A DNA stretch of 64,000 bases from Psychrobacter sp. WY6 (lineage in GTDB: Bacteria > Pseudomonadota > Gammaproteobacteria > Pseudomonadales > Moraxellaceae): assembly GCF_018448495.1 (NCBI RefSeq), contig NZ_CP049902.1:3038001-3102000 (forward strand), in the 5' to 3' direction. The notes under the pieces were generated by a model. It worked only from the letters and a program-made list of their open reading frames with translations. It was not told where the DNA came from and ran no database searches. Positions 36,841-47,082 of the stretch are shown piece after piece (position 1 is the stretch's first letter; every line of letters begins with the position of its first letter). The position numbers and the translations under genes were made by a program.

Positions 36841-37266
36841 TTACTTTTCAGATTTATCTAGATCAATAGACACAGAATTGATGCAATAGCGCATGCCTGT
36901 CGTCTCGCTTGGGCCGTCAGGGAAGACATGACCTAAATGTGCGCCGCAGTTACTACAGGTCACTTCTGTCCGCGTCATGCCAAGCGAATTATCTACATGC
37001 TCCTCTATAGCGCTGTTATCAACTCCTTGGTCAAAACTTGGCCAACCACAGCTGGCATCAAATTTATTGCTTGAGTCAAATAAGCTCGCACCGCAGCCTT
37101 TGCAGCGATAAATACCGTCGTCAGTCGCATCGTTATAGATGCCCGTAAATGGGCGTTCTGTACCCTTTTCACGCATCACGTGATATTCATCAGCACTCAA
37201 ACGCTCTTTCCAATCAGCTTCTGTTAATTGGCTGATTTCTTCTTGGCTAAGTTGATTGTCTTGCAT
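36841..37266 (-). CDS. msrB: Peptide-methionine (R)-S-oxide reductase MsrB
   Basis: An intact 141-residue MsrB. Zinc ligands Cys55, Cys58 ('CKGCG') and Cys104, Cys107 ('CSNCG') are present, and the catalytic Cys128 is in '[10 protein letters not shown]'. 'CGWPSF' and 'LGHVFPDGP' are further family motifs. It reduces methionine-R-sulfoxide in proteins using thioredoxin, in the cytoplasm. It is probably transcribed alone: 160 bases separate it from the peroxidase downstream. Confidence 0.95.
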   Translation of the reverse strand: MQDNQLSQEEISQLTEADWKERLSADEYHVMREKGTERPFTGIYNDATDDGIYRCKGCGASLFDSSNKFDASCGWPSFDQGVDNSAIEEHVDNSLGMTRTEVTCSNCGAHLGHVFPDGPSETTGMRYCINSVSIDLDKSEK

Positions 37267-37577
37267 AATGTATCCTTAATTTGGGTATGTATTATCTCAT
37301 CCATTAGCATTAGCTTTTATCTGCTATTAACTAACACTTTATCGCCATATTTTTAAAAACGATGGGCCTTATCTATTGTTTATCTATTCAATATTCAAGG
37401 CATACATTACAAGAAAACTATCATAAACAAGTGATGGCGTAAGGTATTGAAAAAGCTATGATAAAAAAATACAGCAAATTTTCTTAACATATCAATGAAT
37501 ACAGATTTAGCCATGATAATAACTCTCTGAAAGAAGTTTGATATCTAGTAGCGCAGAAAGGAGGCAACGATAATACC

Positions 37578-37666
37578 ACCAATGCAAGTTATTCTTGCAT
37601 TGGTAAATACATCTTCCTTAAAAACAGCTTGCATTGATACTGATAATGCAATAATATCTTGCATTA
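37578..37666. promoter_or_regulatory. Cluster of TTGCATT palindromic boxes upstream of the HTH-AlaA gene
   Basis: ACCAATGCAAG and CTTGCATTGGT form a perfect 11-bp inverted repeat at 37578-37604 (5-nt loop). A second dyad, TTGCATT...AATGCAA, lies at 37629-37651, and a further CTTGCATTA begins at 37659. The repeated word within 100 bases of a gene with an N-terminal DNA-binding domain suggests autoregulatory operators. Confidence 0.65.
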
Positions 37667-37731
37667 AGGCTTAATTAAAACAAATGCCTGCTTTCCTTCT
37701 CTCTATTACCAACTACTGAATAAAGGCTTGA

Positions 37732-39380
37732 ATGATTATGGCTGATGACAAAATAAAAGCACACAAGCCGAAAGACTGGTACAGCTACGTCGTGATAAAG
37801 GGCTGACTGCTGAGCAATTAGCGCAAGCCATGACCGCAGCAGGCGCAAAAGTCAGTCGCGGTGCTATCTCGAATTGGGAGCGTGGCACCAATGGCATTGT
37901 GTCATCTAAACTACCAACGCTAGCACACATTTTAGGCTGCAGCGAAGGCTATCTGTTACGCGGTGAACTAAAAAACGACAGTGATAATAATAAAGAGGTA
38001 AGTGAAAGCACTCATTCTCATAACAAAAATAGTCAAAACATGTCATTTGCTCAAACTGACAAGATACATGACTCCCAAATTAATCAAACAGCTACAACTC
38101 CTACTATAGATACAAACTCACAAAATAACCCTATGAGTGGTCACCCTATGAACACAATAAAAAAATCGGATAAATTACAAAATGTTTGCTACGACATTCG
38201 CGGCCCGCTATTGCAAACAGCCAATAAGATGGAAGCAGAAGGCAAACGTATATTAAAGCTGAACGTCGGTAACCCAGCCCCCTTTGGTTTAGAAGCCCCG
38301 CATGAGATTTTGCGCGATGTGGCGATGAACCTACCAGACGCGACCGGTTATTCCGACTCGCAAGGGATTTTTTCAGCGCGTAAAGCTGTCCTACAGTACT
38401 ATCAATCAAAGGGGTTGCTATCGGCAGTTGATGTCCGTGATGTCTATTTGGGCAACGGAGTTTCTGAGCTGATTGTAATGACCATGCAGGCTTTGATGAA
38501 TGATGGTGACGAAGTGCTTATCCCAATGCCAGACTACCCGCTTTGGACGGCAGCGGCGAACCTAGCTGGCGGCACAGCGGTACATTATCGCTGTAATGAA
38601 GACGACAATTGGCATCCTGATATCGAAGACATTAAATCTAAAATCACCTCTAAAACCAAGGGTATCGTGGTGATTAATCCTAATAATCCAACGGGTTCAC
38701 TTTATAGTGATGAATTACTGAAACAAATTATTGAGGTCGCTAAAGCGCATGATTTAATCATCATGGCCGATGAAATTTATGATCGTATTCTTTATGATGA
38801 TATGGTACACACCCCAATGAGCACCTTGACTGATGATGTGCTGGTACTCTCATACAATGGATTATCAAAATCGCATCGTATCGCGGGATTCCGCGCAGGT
38901 TGGATGATGGTATCTGGCAAAAAGCACCATGCCACTGACTTTATCGAAGGCTTGGACATGTTAGCGTCTATGCGCTTGTGTTCCAACGTCCAAGGTCAAT
39001 ACGCTATTCAAACCGCGATGGGCGGCTATCAAAGCATGAAAGAGCTCACGTCAGAGCGTGGGCGCTTATATAAGCAGCGTGAAATGGCCGTGTCACGACT
39101 TAATGCGATCAAAGGTATCTCTTGTACCATGCCACAAGGCGCGTTTTATTGCTTTCCAAAGATGGATCCTGATATTTACCCTATCGAAGATGATATGGCA
39201 TTTATGATGGATTTGCTTGTTGAAGAAAATGTCTTAATGGTGCAAGGAACAGGCTTTAACTGGGATAAGCCCGATCATTTCCGCTTGGTGTTTTTGCCAA
39301 ACTTACATGATTTAGAAGACGCCATGGACCGCTTAGATCGCTTCTTTGCCAAAAAGCGCAAACAATTTGGTACCGAATAA
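37732..39380 (+). CDS. XRE-type HTH fused to alanine aminotransferase AlaA (single frameshift)
   Basis: About 549 residues after one base is restored near 37768. ATG 37732 follows AAAGG. Residues ~10-75 form an XRE helix-turn-helix: 'AERLVQLRRDKGLTAEQLAQ', 'AGAKVSRGAISNWERGTNGI', 'LPTLAHILGCSEGYLLRGEL'. A ~75-residue polar Asn/Ser/Thr-rich linker follows. The C-terminal ~410 residues are AlaA-like: 'YDIRGPLLQTANKMEAEGKR', 'KLNVGNPAPFGLEAP', 'YLGNGVSELIVMTMQAL', 'INPNNPTGSLY', the PLP lysine in 'NGLSKSHRIAGFRAGW', and 'SMRLCSNVQGQYAIQTA'. E. coli AlaA transfers amino groups between glutamate and pyruvate and has no DNA-binding domain. An upstream operator cluster suggests autoregulation linked to alanine metabolism. 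Confidence 0.88.
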
Positions 39381-39444
39381 ACCTTAACTTGACATAAAAA
39401 AAACGCTTATCGTGAACTGACCCCCAAATGTTGGACGGTTTAGT

Positions 39445-40310
39445 TTATAACAAGGACTGAGTTCTGTATTGCACAGGACTCAGTCCTTTTAATTTAAGTT
39501 GAATACGCTCATGATTATAATAATGTATATACTCATGAATCTGTTGTTCTAACTGCTCAATAGTCTTCGGTTTCTCAATATAAATCGTCTCGCACTTCAG
39601 CGTACCGAAGAACCCCTCTATCAGTGCATTATCTAAGCAGTTGCCTTTTCTGCTCATACTTTGCTTAATTCCATGCTGTTTAAGCGTCGTGCTAAACGGT
39701 TTCATTTGATAATGCCACCCTTGATCTGAATGCAGCATTAATCTCTTACCACGGCACGCCTTTGTCTTATCTAAAGCACTAGCTAGCATCTTACCAACTA
39801 AGTCATAAGTGGGTCTCTTTGAGAGCGTATAGCTGATGATCTCATTGTTATAACAATCGAGTATGGGTGATAAATACAGCTTATGATCACCCACCTTAAA
39901 CTCAGTAATATCGGTGAGCCAGCGTGTGTTCGGTTTATCTGCAGTAAACTGGCGCTTTAAATAGTTCTTTGCAATCTTACCTTGTTGTCCTTTATAAGAG
40001 CGGTACTTCTGACGTCTTATCTTGGCGCTAAGCTTCATGTTACGCATCAGCTTAGCGATGAGCTTGTGGTTGTAATGACTACCTAACTGCTTTAGAGCCT
40101 CAGTGATTCTGCGATAGCCATACCTGCCTTTGTGCTGATGATACAGCTTAGCAATACGCTGTTTTAATTCAGTGTATTTGTCATCACGCTCAAGTCTTGC
40201 TCTATGATAGTAAAAGACACTTTTGGGCATACCAGCGGCTTTAAGTAAGTCAGATAAACAGCAGCGCTCTCTTAGTCCTTCGATGAGCCTTGCTTTTTCA
40301 AAGCTTGTTT
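39445..40310 (-). CDS. IS3-family transposase OrfB
   Basis: The integrase-core half of an IS3 transposase. 'GRYGYRRITEALKQLG' precedes the DDE core 'WLTDITEFKVGD', 'LMLHSDQGWHYQM' and 'NALIEGFFGTLKCE'. The first in-frame ATG is at 40230, but coding continues upstream ('ARLIEGLRERCCLSDLLKAA') into the overlap with orfA, so it is normally made as an OrfAB fusion by -1 frameshifting at the A-run near 40300. No damage is seen in this half. Confidence 0.9.
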
Positions 40311-40791
40311 CTTCTTCTGTTTGAGCAAGGCATCTAGCTTTTTTAGGTAGGCGTTCTCCGCACGTAGATACTCATTCTCACGCTTAAGCTCTGCTAAGCT
40401 CTTTCATCATCTGGCTTGTCTGTGATAAATGGTTTGCTCATGGCGGTTCTACCTTTAGGTTTAGATACGAGTCCAGACATACCCTGTAGTCGATAAGCTT
40501 TGTGCCAATGACTAATGAGCGCCGGTGAGCTGATGTTAAACTTCAGTGCCACCTCAGATTGACTTAAATCTTCTTTAAGCATGGTCGTAATCACGTGATG
40601 TTTAAACTCACTGCTGTATTTGGCCTTACTTGTCTTGGCTTAATGGCATTTATGCCACCGCTTTGGTATTGCTTAACCCATTTGAGTACAAACTCTGGAT
40701 TGACGTTAAACTTCTTAGCGGTGGCGTGACTACTATGGCCTTGCCGATAGTATGCGATGACTTGCATCTTAAAGTCTAGATCGTAACGCAT
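40272..40791 (-). CDS. IS3-family transposase OrfA (frameshifted)
   Basis: The N-terminal frame (ATG 40791) has 'DFKMQVIAYYRQGHSSHATA' and a first helix-turn-helix. After a break near 40600 a second helix-turn-helix follows ('LSQSEVALKFNISSPALISH'). After another break near 40395 the leucine-zipper-like tail reads 'AELKRENEYLRAENAYLKKL' and ends at 40272. The two-HTH-plus-zipper layout is that of IS150-group OrfA. The two breaks make it non-functional as read, unless they are sequence errors. Confidence 0.8.
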
Positions 40792-40927
40792 AAAAATACC
40801 CCATAAGTTGTGTCCAACTTATGGGGTTCAGTTCATCGGCATGATGCTGATAAGCGTTTTTTATTTGAAACGTGCTTATAAATAAGGTTAAATAAGATTT
40901 AAGCAAAAACCTTAATAAGCGTACGTG

Positions 40928-42532
40928 TTAAAAAATATTGACCAAAATAATATAACTGATTGCAGACATTGCCGCTGCTGCAGGAAGAGTAATGATCCAT
41001 GCCAAACCGATAGGTTTCATCAACGCCCAATTGGTGTCTCTATTGACGATACCGATACCCAGTACTGCACCGACCAAGGTATGCGTGCTTGATACGGGCA
41101 GACCCATGGTTGACGCGCCCATTACCACTGCAGCCGCAGCCAATTCAGCTGAAAAACCAGAAGCGGGATGCATTTTTGCCAAGTTGGTACCAACCGTTTG
41201 AATAACTTCTTTACCAATGAACCAAAGACCAACGATAAGCGCAACACCAAAAGTCAGCATAACCGCAGGTGGTACAGCGGCTTCAGTCGCAATGCTATTG
41301 GTACGGATAACATCCATAATAGCGGCAAAAGGACCGACTGCATTGGCAATATCGTTTGAGCCGTGGCTAAAGGCAAAAGCAGAGGCGGTAAAGACTTGCA
41401 TCCAGCTAAACATAATAAACGTCGCTTTGGTCAAATCCTCTTTATGTTTACCGCGGATACTCTTGGTATAGATAAAGGTCGCAAGCCACACCAGCGCCGC
41501 GATCATACCCATGATTAAAAAGCCTTGCAGCGTCGTCATGCCATTATTGACATTCTTTAAACCCTTAAAGATGACCAAAGAGGCCATGACCGCGCCGCCT
41601 GCTGCCGCAATGATAGGAACCCATTGCTTCAACGCTTTTAGCGTATCAAGGTTGCTGCGTTCATTTTCAATTTCATAAAGCTGTTTATAGTAGTCAGTCT
41701 CTAAATCTTCAACATCGCAATCATCATCTTTATAGATTTCTTGATCACGTAACATCGCTGACGTATAGGCCAGCTGTTCTGATTCTGTTAAACCGTCCAA
41801 AAATTCTTTGTGGTTTTGTTTTAAGGTTTTTTTGTCGCCTTTCAAAGTCGCAATGTGCGCCTCTGTTCTATCATTATATTCAATGATGTTTTTCTTAATC
41901 TGTCCATATAATACATAGGACAAAACGCCGCCCAATAGCGGTGATAATACCCAAGAAATCGCGATGGTGCCAATCGTACTCCAATTCACCGTTGATAATG
42001 CCATTTCAGTACCACCTAACGTGATACCTAATACAACAGAGCTACCAACAACGCCGCCAATAATGGCGTGCGTGGTCGAAACGGGCAGACCTTTTTTAGT
42101 GGCAAATAACAGCCAAAATGCGGCAGCGATGAGCGCTGACAGCATGACATAAATGAATTGGTTGGGCGTTACCGAAAGGCCATCTAAATCGACAATGCCG
42201 CTTCGAATGGTATCGGTGACTTCACCACCTGCCAGTACGGCTCCGGATACTTCAAATATCGCTGCGATACCCAGTGCCTGCGGGATAGTCAACGTCCCTG
42301 CACCTACTGAGGTACCAAAGGAGTTGGCGACATCGTTACCACCAATATTGAATGCCATAAAGACACCAAAAGCAGTGGCCACAATAAATAGCGTCGTCTG
42401 TTGACGCATCGTGTAATCTAGACCCCACCACAAAAAGTAGGCGGTCATCGCAATCAGTAAAATGGCAAAAAGATTTATTCTCATAGAACCGACTGATTTG
42501 GCTGGCTCTGTAGAACTGTTGCTAATACCCAT
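40928..42532 (-). CDS. Inorganic phosphate transporter, Pit family
   Basis: An intact 534-residue membrane protein. The two inverted Pit signatures are present: 'FMAFNIGGNDVANSFGTSVG' near the N-terminus and 'AFSHGSNDIANAVGPFAAIM' in the second half, with 'GLPVSTTHAIIGGVVGSS' and 'GLPVSSTHTLVGAVLGIG'. A ~120-residue hydrophilic loop (41640-41900) separates the halves. Pit carriers take up phosphate as a neutral metal-phosphate complex with protons. The polyphosphate enzyme at 43169 on the same strand suggests a phosphate theme, though they are not in one operon. Confidence 0.92.
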   Translation of the reverse strand: MGISNSSTEPAKSVGSMRINLFAILLIAMTAYFLWWGLDYTMRQQTTLFIVATAFGVFMAFNIGGNDVANSFGTSVGAGTLTIPQALGIAAIFEVSGAVLAGGEVTDTIRSGIVDLDGLSVTPNQFIYVMLSALIAAAFWLLFATKKGLPVSTTHAIIGGVVGSSVVLGITLGGTEMALSTVNWSTIGTIAISWVLSPLLGGVLSYVLYGQIKKNIIEYNDRTEAHIATLKGDKKTLKQNHKEFLDGLTESEQLAYTSAMLRDQEIYKDDDCDVEDLETDYYKQLYEIENERSNLDTLKALKQWVPIIAAAGGAVMASLVIFKGLKNVNNGMTTLQGFLIMGMIAALVWLATFIYTKSIRGKHKEDLTKATFIMFSWMQVFTASAFAFSHGSNDIANAVGPFAAIMDVIRTNSIATEAAVPPAVMLTFGVALIVGLWFIGKEVIQTVGTNLAKMHPASGFSAELAAAAVVMGASTMGLPVSSTHTLVGAVLGIGIVNRDTNWALMKPIGLAWIITLPAAAAMSAISYIILVNIF

Positions 42533-42911
42533 ACGTTGATACGTCCTGCGTAAGCTGATTGAAATTATAGGCGGTTGATGACATTGCGCGGCTATTAATA
42601 ATGCTCGTGATAACTTCTGACATTAATATAACGTATATGAAACGCGCAATATGCTTGCTAAAAACGGTTTTCTTACTGCTATCTTGGTGCTCTACCCTAA
42701 CGCTTATCTTTTATTTACTCGTATTTTATTTTACGTAAAGGCAGTAAATAAGGTAAAACACATCACTCAATATGTCACAAAGCCGCAAGGAATATTGCCA
42801 AATCGTCTGATTACAGCAGCTTGCGGCTTAGATATGTCGTAGTAATAATTTTGGTTCTAATAACTGCTATTGTAAGAACCTTTGCCAAATTTATTAACCA
42901 GAGTGATTAAA

Positions 42912-43097
42912 ATGTCTGTGTCAAAGGGTAAAACACTCTACTCACTCAGTGAGTTTCGTGCACAGCAGGAGCTATTACGCGCCTATTATATTAAATATAA
43001 GCGCATAATGCATGATGATATTGCAAGATTTGTAACTGCCAGCATATGTGTTAGAAAACATCCTGCTGTAACGCAGCATTATACTCTCTTTCCCTGA
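42912..43097 (+). CDS. Small hypothetical open frame
   Basis: A 61-codon frame from ATG 42912 in the 630-base gap between the Pit and PAP genes. It is Tyr/Arg-rich ('FRAQQELLRAYYIKYKRIMH') and has no recognised domain or convincing ribosome site. It may be spurious; the rest of the gap (42533-42911, 43098-43168) shows nothing. Confidence 0.25.
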   Translation: MSVSKGKTLYSLSEFRAQQELLRAYYIKYKRIMHDDIARFVTASICVRKHPAVTQHYTLFP

Positions 43098-43168
43098 ATT
43101 TATTTAACGTTAAATATATAATTATGGCGCTTTGTAACCAGCTACCTAATTGAATGACCAATCGCATA

Positions 43169-44808
43169 TCAGCTGCCACACACCGCTGATAGTTGCTTAA
43201 TCGCATGATCTAAAACATCCAAACGTGCTTGACGCTTCTCATTGGTCGCGATGACGCACCACGGTGCGTGCTCTGTATCGGTACGTGCCAGCATATCCGC
43301 CGCAGACTGCACATAATCCGACCATTTATCACGGTTACGCCAGTCATCATCCGTCAGCTTAAACTGCTTGTGCGGTGTCTTTTGACGTGCCTCAAAACGT
43401 TTAAGCTGTTCTTTTTATCGATAGCCAACCAGTATTTGATAACGATTGTCCCCGCCGCGGCTAAATCCGCCTCAAAGCGATTGATTTCATCGTAAGCACG
43501 CTGCCATTCTTCATCCGTGGCAAAACCCTCAATGCGCTCAACCAAAACGCGCCCATACCAAGTCCGATCAAAAATGGCAATACGGCTAATACGGTCGGTT
43601 TGCTCGTTCGGAAGTTTGGTCCAAAAACGCCATAGATAGGGATGTTGCAGCTCATACAGCATTGGCGCACTGATATTATAAATTTGATACTCGCGTGGGT
43701 CGAGAGGCGCAACCAATCTTTTAATCGCGCCACCTTTGCCAGCAGCGTCCATTCCTTCAAAGGCAAAAACGATATGACGCCCTTTGCGCGCACGCAGCAA
43801 CTGTGCAAGGCGAACTTGTTTTTCTACCAACGCATCACGGTAGTCCGACTTGTCAATCTCTGCCTCATCGATATCTTTTAAACATTTAGGAATTTTTACA
43901 GGTTCAAACTTTGCTGATTTGAGTGCTTGCTGAGCTTGCTTCTTAGCCTTTGATTTATCAGAGGTTTGTACTTTATTGATTTTACTACTTATTAGCGCGG
44001 TTTGCATCGCTTGTAGCACTTCATGGCAAAAATGGTCAGCCGCATCTGATTTGTCATCACCATCAATGATGATCCAATCATCTTGCTGGCGTAGCAGAAC
44101 GGTAGCCACTTGATTAAAGGTTTCGATAACTTTTTTACTATTCCAGTCAATTTGGTATAAAAACTGCGGATCGGCTTCATCGTCATTCAGTCGCGCTTGC
44201 AACGTTTCGATATCGACATGGAACCAGCATTTAAGCAGTCGGGTTTGATTGGCAGCTAGGTCTTGTTCGAATGCTTGTAGCTTAATAAGCTGCTGCTGTA
44301 AATAGGCTTGCCATTGCGCAATCGGCAACGTCTTGTCGTTGTCTGACGTTGCCATACGCATGACGTTATAAAGCAAGTCAGCATACCAGTTGCCAAAATA
44401 AACCATCACATCGCCATGACGGGGTAATGCCTTGGTATGTGCTTGCCAAATCGGCTGATACGCTAAGGGACAATCACCAACGGTTGCCTCAACTTTAAGT
44501 AGTCGAGGATCTACCCATTGTCGCAATTGCTTGACAGCAGTGCCCTTGCCTGCCTGCTCCATACCATTGACCAATACCAATAACCCTGTTGGTTTATTGA
44601 GGGTTGGTGGCGTCTGTTGCCGCGTTGCTCGTAGAGCATATTGGGCCGTGACCAGTGCCAATCTCAGTGCATCTTTGTCCATAGAAAACTGGCTCAGGGG
44701 ATTGGGAGTTAAGCGCTCACAGACAATTTTCTCACTAAATTGTGCACTTAGCGCTTGTGGTGCGGTGGGTTCAGCCGTCTTATTATTTTTGCTCATAACT
44801 GTCATCAT
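43169..44808 (-). CDS. Polyphosphate:AMP phosphotransferase, two PPK2 domains (single frameshift)
   Basis: About 546 residues when repaired. The first PPK2-like domain has Walker A 'NGMEQAGKGTAVKQL' and 'VMVYFGNWYADLLYNV'. The second has 'AFEGMDAAGKGGAIKRL', 'LWRFWTKLPNEQTDRISR' and 'FDRTWYGRVLVERIEGF'. A break near 43405 (one missing base after 'AIDKK') shifts into 'QLKRFEARQKTPHKQFKL' and 'APWCVIATNEKRQARLDVLD', ending at 43169. The tandem arrangement is that of Acinetobacter PAP, which uses polyphosphate to convert AMP to ADP. The start codon could be M1 or M5. Confidence 0.88.
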
Positions 44809-45048
44809 CCTATGATTGAAAGCATATTAGCGTCATCATAGCATTGCAGCAATTCGGTAAATAACGCTGCTATGTAACAGTTTGACATTTGTATTCTGCT
44901 TTATTTTCTTTTAAGGTGAACACAATCTCAGACACATGCTGTAATCACGCTCTATAAATACAAAAACCAAAAGTATAAAACATGGTTTATCCTGAGCTTT
45001 TTTTCGCAACCTTTTAACTCTCTTTACTTTTATGCAGGTTTACTAACC

Positions 45049-45757
45049 ATGGCCTCTTTAGCCGATTTACAACAACATTTGAACCGTTTTTGGGCACTGC
45101 CTTATCATGAAGATTTGGCATTAAACGATAAACTTAGCGAGGTGCAAGCTTGGCAACGAGATCGTATTCAAAACTCACAAAGACTTGTTTGAGCAACCTC
45201 AAAATCAGTTGATGGCAGATTATTTTTTGACACAATTGTATGGCGGCGATGAGTTTAAATTGTTGGCCAAACAGTTAGAACGCATTGTACCCAAGGCACA
45301 AAAAGTCGAGCGTTTTGCGCCAGCAGCGGCTTTAGAAACCGGCAGCATGGCGATACAAGCCGCTATCTTAGCGATAGAGCTGGATTTACATTTAGCAGAA
45401 TGGCTATTGGCTCAAGATTTAGCCGTTAACGAAGACAACATGCTGAACGCCTATCGTGCGGTCAATGAAGCCGACACCAGACGTATCCAAATCGGTCATT
45501 TAAAAGAGGTGTGCTATCGTACCGATAAATATATAAACTCTTTTATGTTGCAAAAAGCCTTTGCCTTGGCTAAAGGCACCGCCTACCGTTACAACTATCA
45601 ACCCTTATATGAATTTATTAATGCTGGATTTATCGCGATGCGTCCGTTAGACAGTGTCAGTGGTTTCATTGAACCATTTTGTGAGCGTGAGCTTGAGATT
45701 ATTGACCGTGTTCATGAGACGGATAATGGCGGTAAGCCAATGACGTTTGGTGTATGA
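45049..45757 (+). CDS. FFLEELY-motif protein (frameshifted)
   Basis: About 236 residues. ATG 45049 opens 'ASLADLQQHLNRFWALPYHE'; after a frame change near 45175 it continues 'HKDLFEQPQNQLMADYFLTQ' with the signature 'YFLTQLYGGDEF' and 'AFALAKGTAYRYNYQPLYEF'. This is the conserved helical protein named for its FFLEELY-like motif, found near ubiquinone or respiratory genes in Moraxellaceae and relatives; its function is not established. It lies 80 bases before ubiE on the same strand. Confidence 0.75.
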
Positions 45758-45838
45758 TAGACGTATCATTTGCTTGGTTAGCTACTATTTTATACCTTGC
45801 AAACCAATAATCATAAAAGTGAATAACAGGATAATGCT

Positions 45839-46971
45839 ATGACCGATAACACCCATAATAACAACGCGCATCTCAATCAAAACCTACCATCAATGGTCAC
45901 CTGCAAGATAAATTGGTCAGAGATAGCATCACCCACAATCAAAACATCACGGCACAAGTGCAAGCACGTCAAAACTATGAAACTAATACCACGCTTAATA
46001 CGGGTATTGATGCTGGCGTAGAAACAGTAAGAAAAATGACTTTACACAAGTCCAAGACCTACCAACGGGAACGCCACAAGGCCAACAAACCACTATGCCA
46101 AACCATACTACCAGTAACAACGCCAATAGCAACACTGTAGATAATGCATCTGCACAAACACAAACCGCCAAACAAACGCTTTTAACCAGCGTGATGACAT
46201 CAATAATCCGCATACACCTGATGTTGATGGTAATGAAGAAACGCATTTTGGCTACAAGACCGTCAATAAGGCTGAAAAACAAGCGCGCGTGGCGGACGTA
46301 TTTACCTCAGTCGCCAAAAATATGACATCATGAACGACTTAATGTCCTTCGGTATTCATCGCTTATGGAAGCGTTATGCGATTAGCTTGTCAGGCGTGCG
46401 TGCGGGTCAACATGTGCTTGATATCGCTGGTGGTACGGGTGATTTGGCCAAAGTCTTTAGCCGTGAAGTCGGCAGAAACGGTCATGTGGTGTTATCAGAT
46501 ATCAATGCCGCCATGCTCGAAGTCGGTCGTGAACGCTTAATCAATGCTGGCTGCAACAACGTCGATTTTGTACTTGCCAATGCAGAAACACTCGCGCCAT
46601 TTGATGACAATAGCTTTGACCTAATCACTATTAGCTTTGGTCTGCGTAATGTCACAGACCAAGACGCAGCGCTCAAATCGATGTACCGTGTGCTGAAGCC
46701 AGGTGGTCGTTTATTAATTTTAGAATTCTCAAAACCTGTATTTGAGCCATTGTCTAAAGCCTATGATTTATACTCATTTACTGCCTTACCTCTTATGGGC
46801 AAGCTGATTGTCAATGATTCTGAGAGTTATCAATACTTGGCCGAATCGATTCGTATGCATCCTGATCAACAGACGCTGAAACAGATGATGCAGCAAGCGG
46901 GCTTTGAAAATTGTGATTATCATAACTTGACGGCTGGTATTGTCGCTGTCCATCGCGGCTTTAAAGCGTAA
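45839..46971 (+). CDS. ubiE: UbiE methyltransferase with long low-complexity N-terminal extension (frameshifted)
   Basis: The C-terminal ~215 residues are canonical UbiE: '[18 protein letters not shown]' (after a missing base in an A-run near 46320), SAM motif '[15 protein letters not shown]', '[20 protein letters not shown]', and '[20 protein letters not shown]'. UbiE C-methylates the demethylated quinone precursors in ubiquinone and menaquinone synthesis. The start is taken at ATG 45839, giving a ~160-residue Asn/Gln/Thr-rich extension spread over several frames ('[20 protein letters not shown]', '[17 protein letters not shown]') before the family start '[19 protein letters not shown]'. Usual UbiE is ~250 residues. 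An internal start nearer 46240 cannot be excluded. First of ubiE-ubiJ-ubiB. Confidence 0.85.
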
Positions 46972-47082
46972 GATTAAGTTAAAAACCATCGTAATAGACA
47001 TGCCATCACGTAAAGTGGTGGCAACTGACCTTTATAAATGATGCGCTCTTTTAAGGCGCTCAACTGACTATGCGAGAGCCTT

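Larger units (their letters stand above)
39413..40835 (-). mobile_element. IS3-family (IS150-like group) insertion sequence
   Basis: A 1423-bp element. The ends are inverted: TGAACTGACCCCCAAATG at the left and, reversed, TGAACTGAACCCCATAAG at the right; both continue with TTGGAC. TCG is present on both sides (39410-39412, 40836-40838), a 3-bp target duplication. It carries orfA and orfB on the minus strand with the usual overlapping frame. It sits in the loop of an old terminator: AAAAAACGCTTATC on the left and GATAAGCGTTTTTT on the right of the element are complementary. Confidence 0.92.

Noticed and set aside
37560-37670. Repeated TTGCATT words considered as a CRISPR-like array
   Set aside because: The units are short and inverted relative to each other, with no regular spacer length; operators upstream of the HTH gene explain them better.
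42651-42842. 63-codon plus-strand frame between the Pit and PAP genes
   Set aside because: No ribosome site, no recognisable domain, and AT-rich composition typical of intergenic DNA; kept only as gap content.
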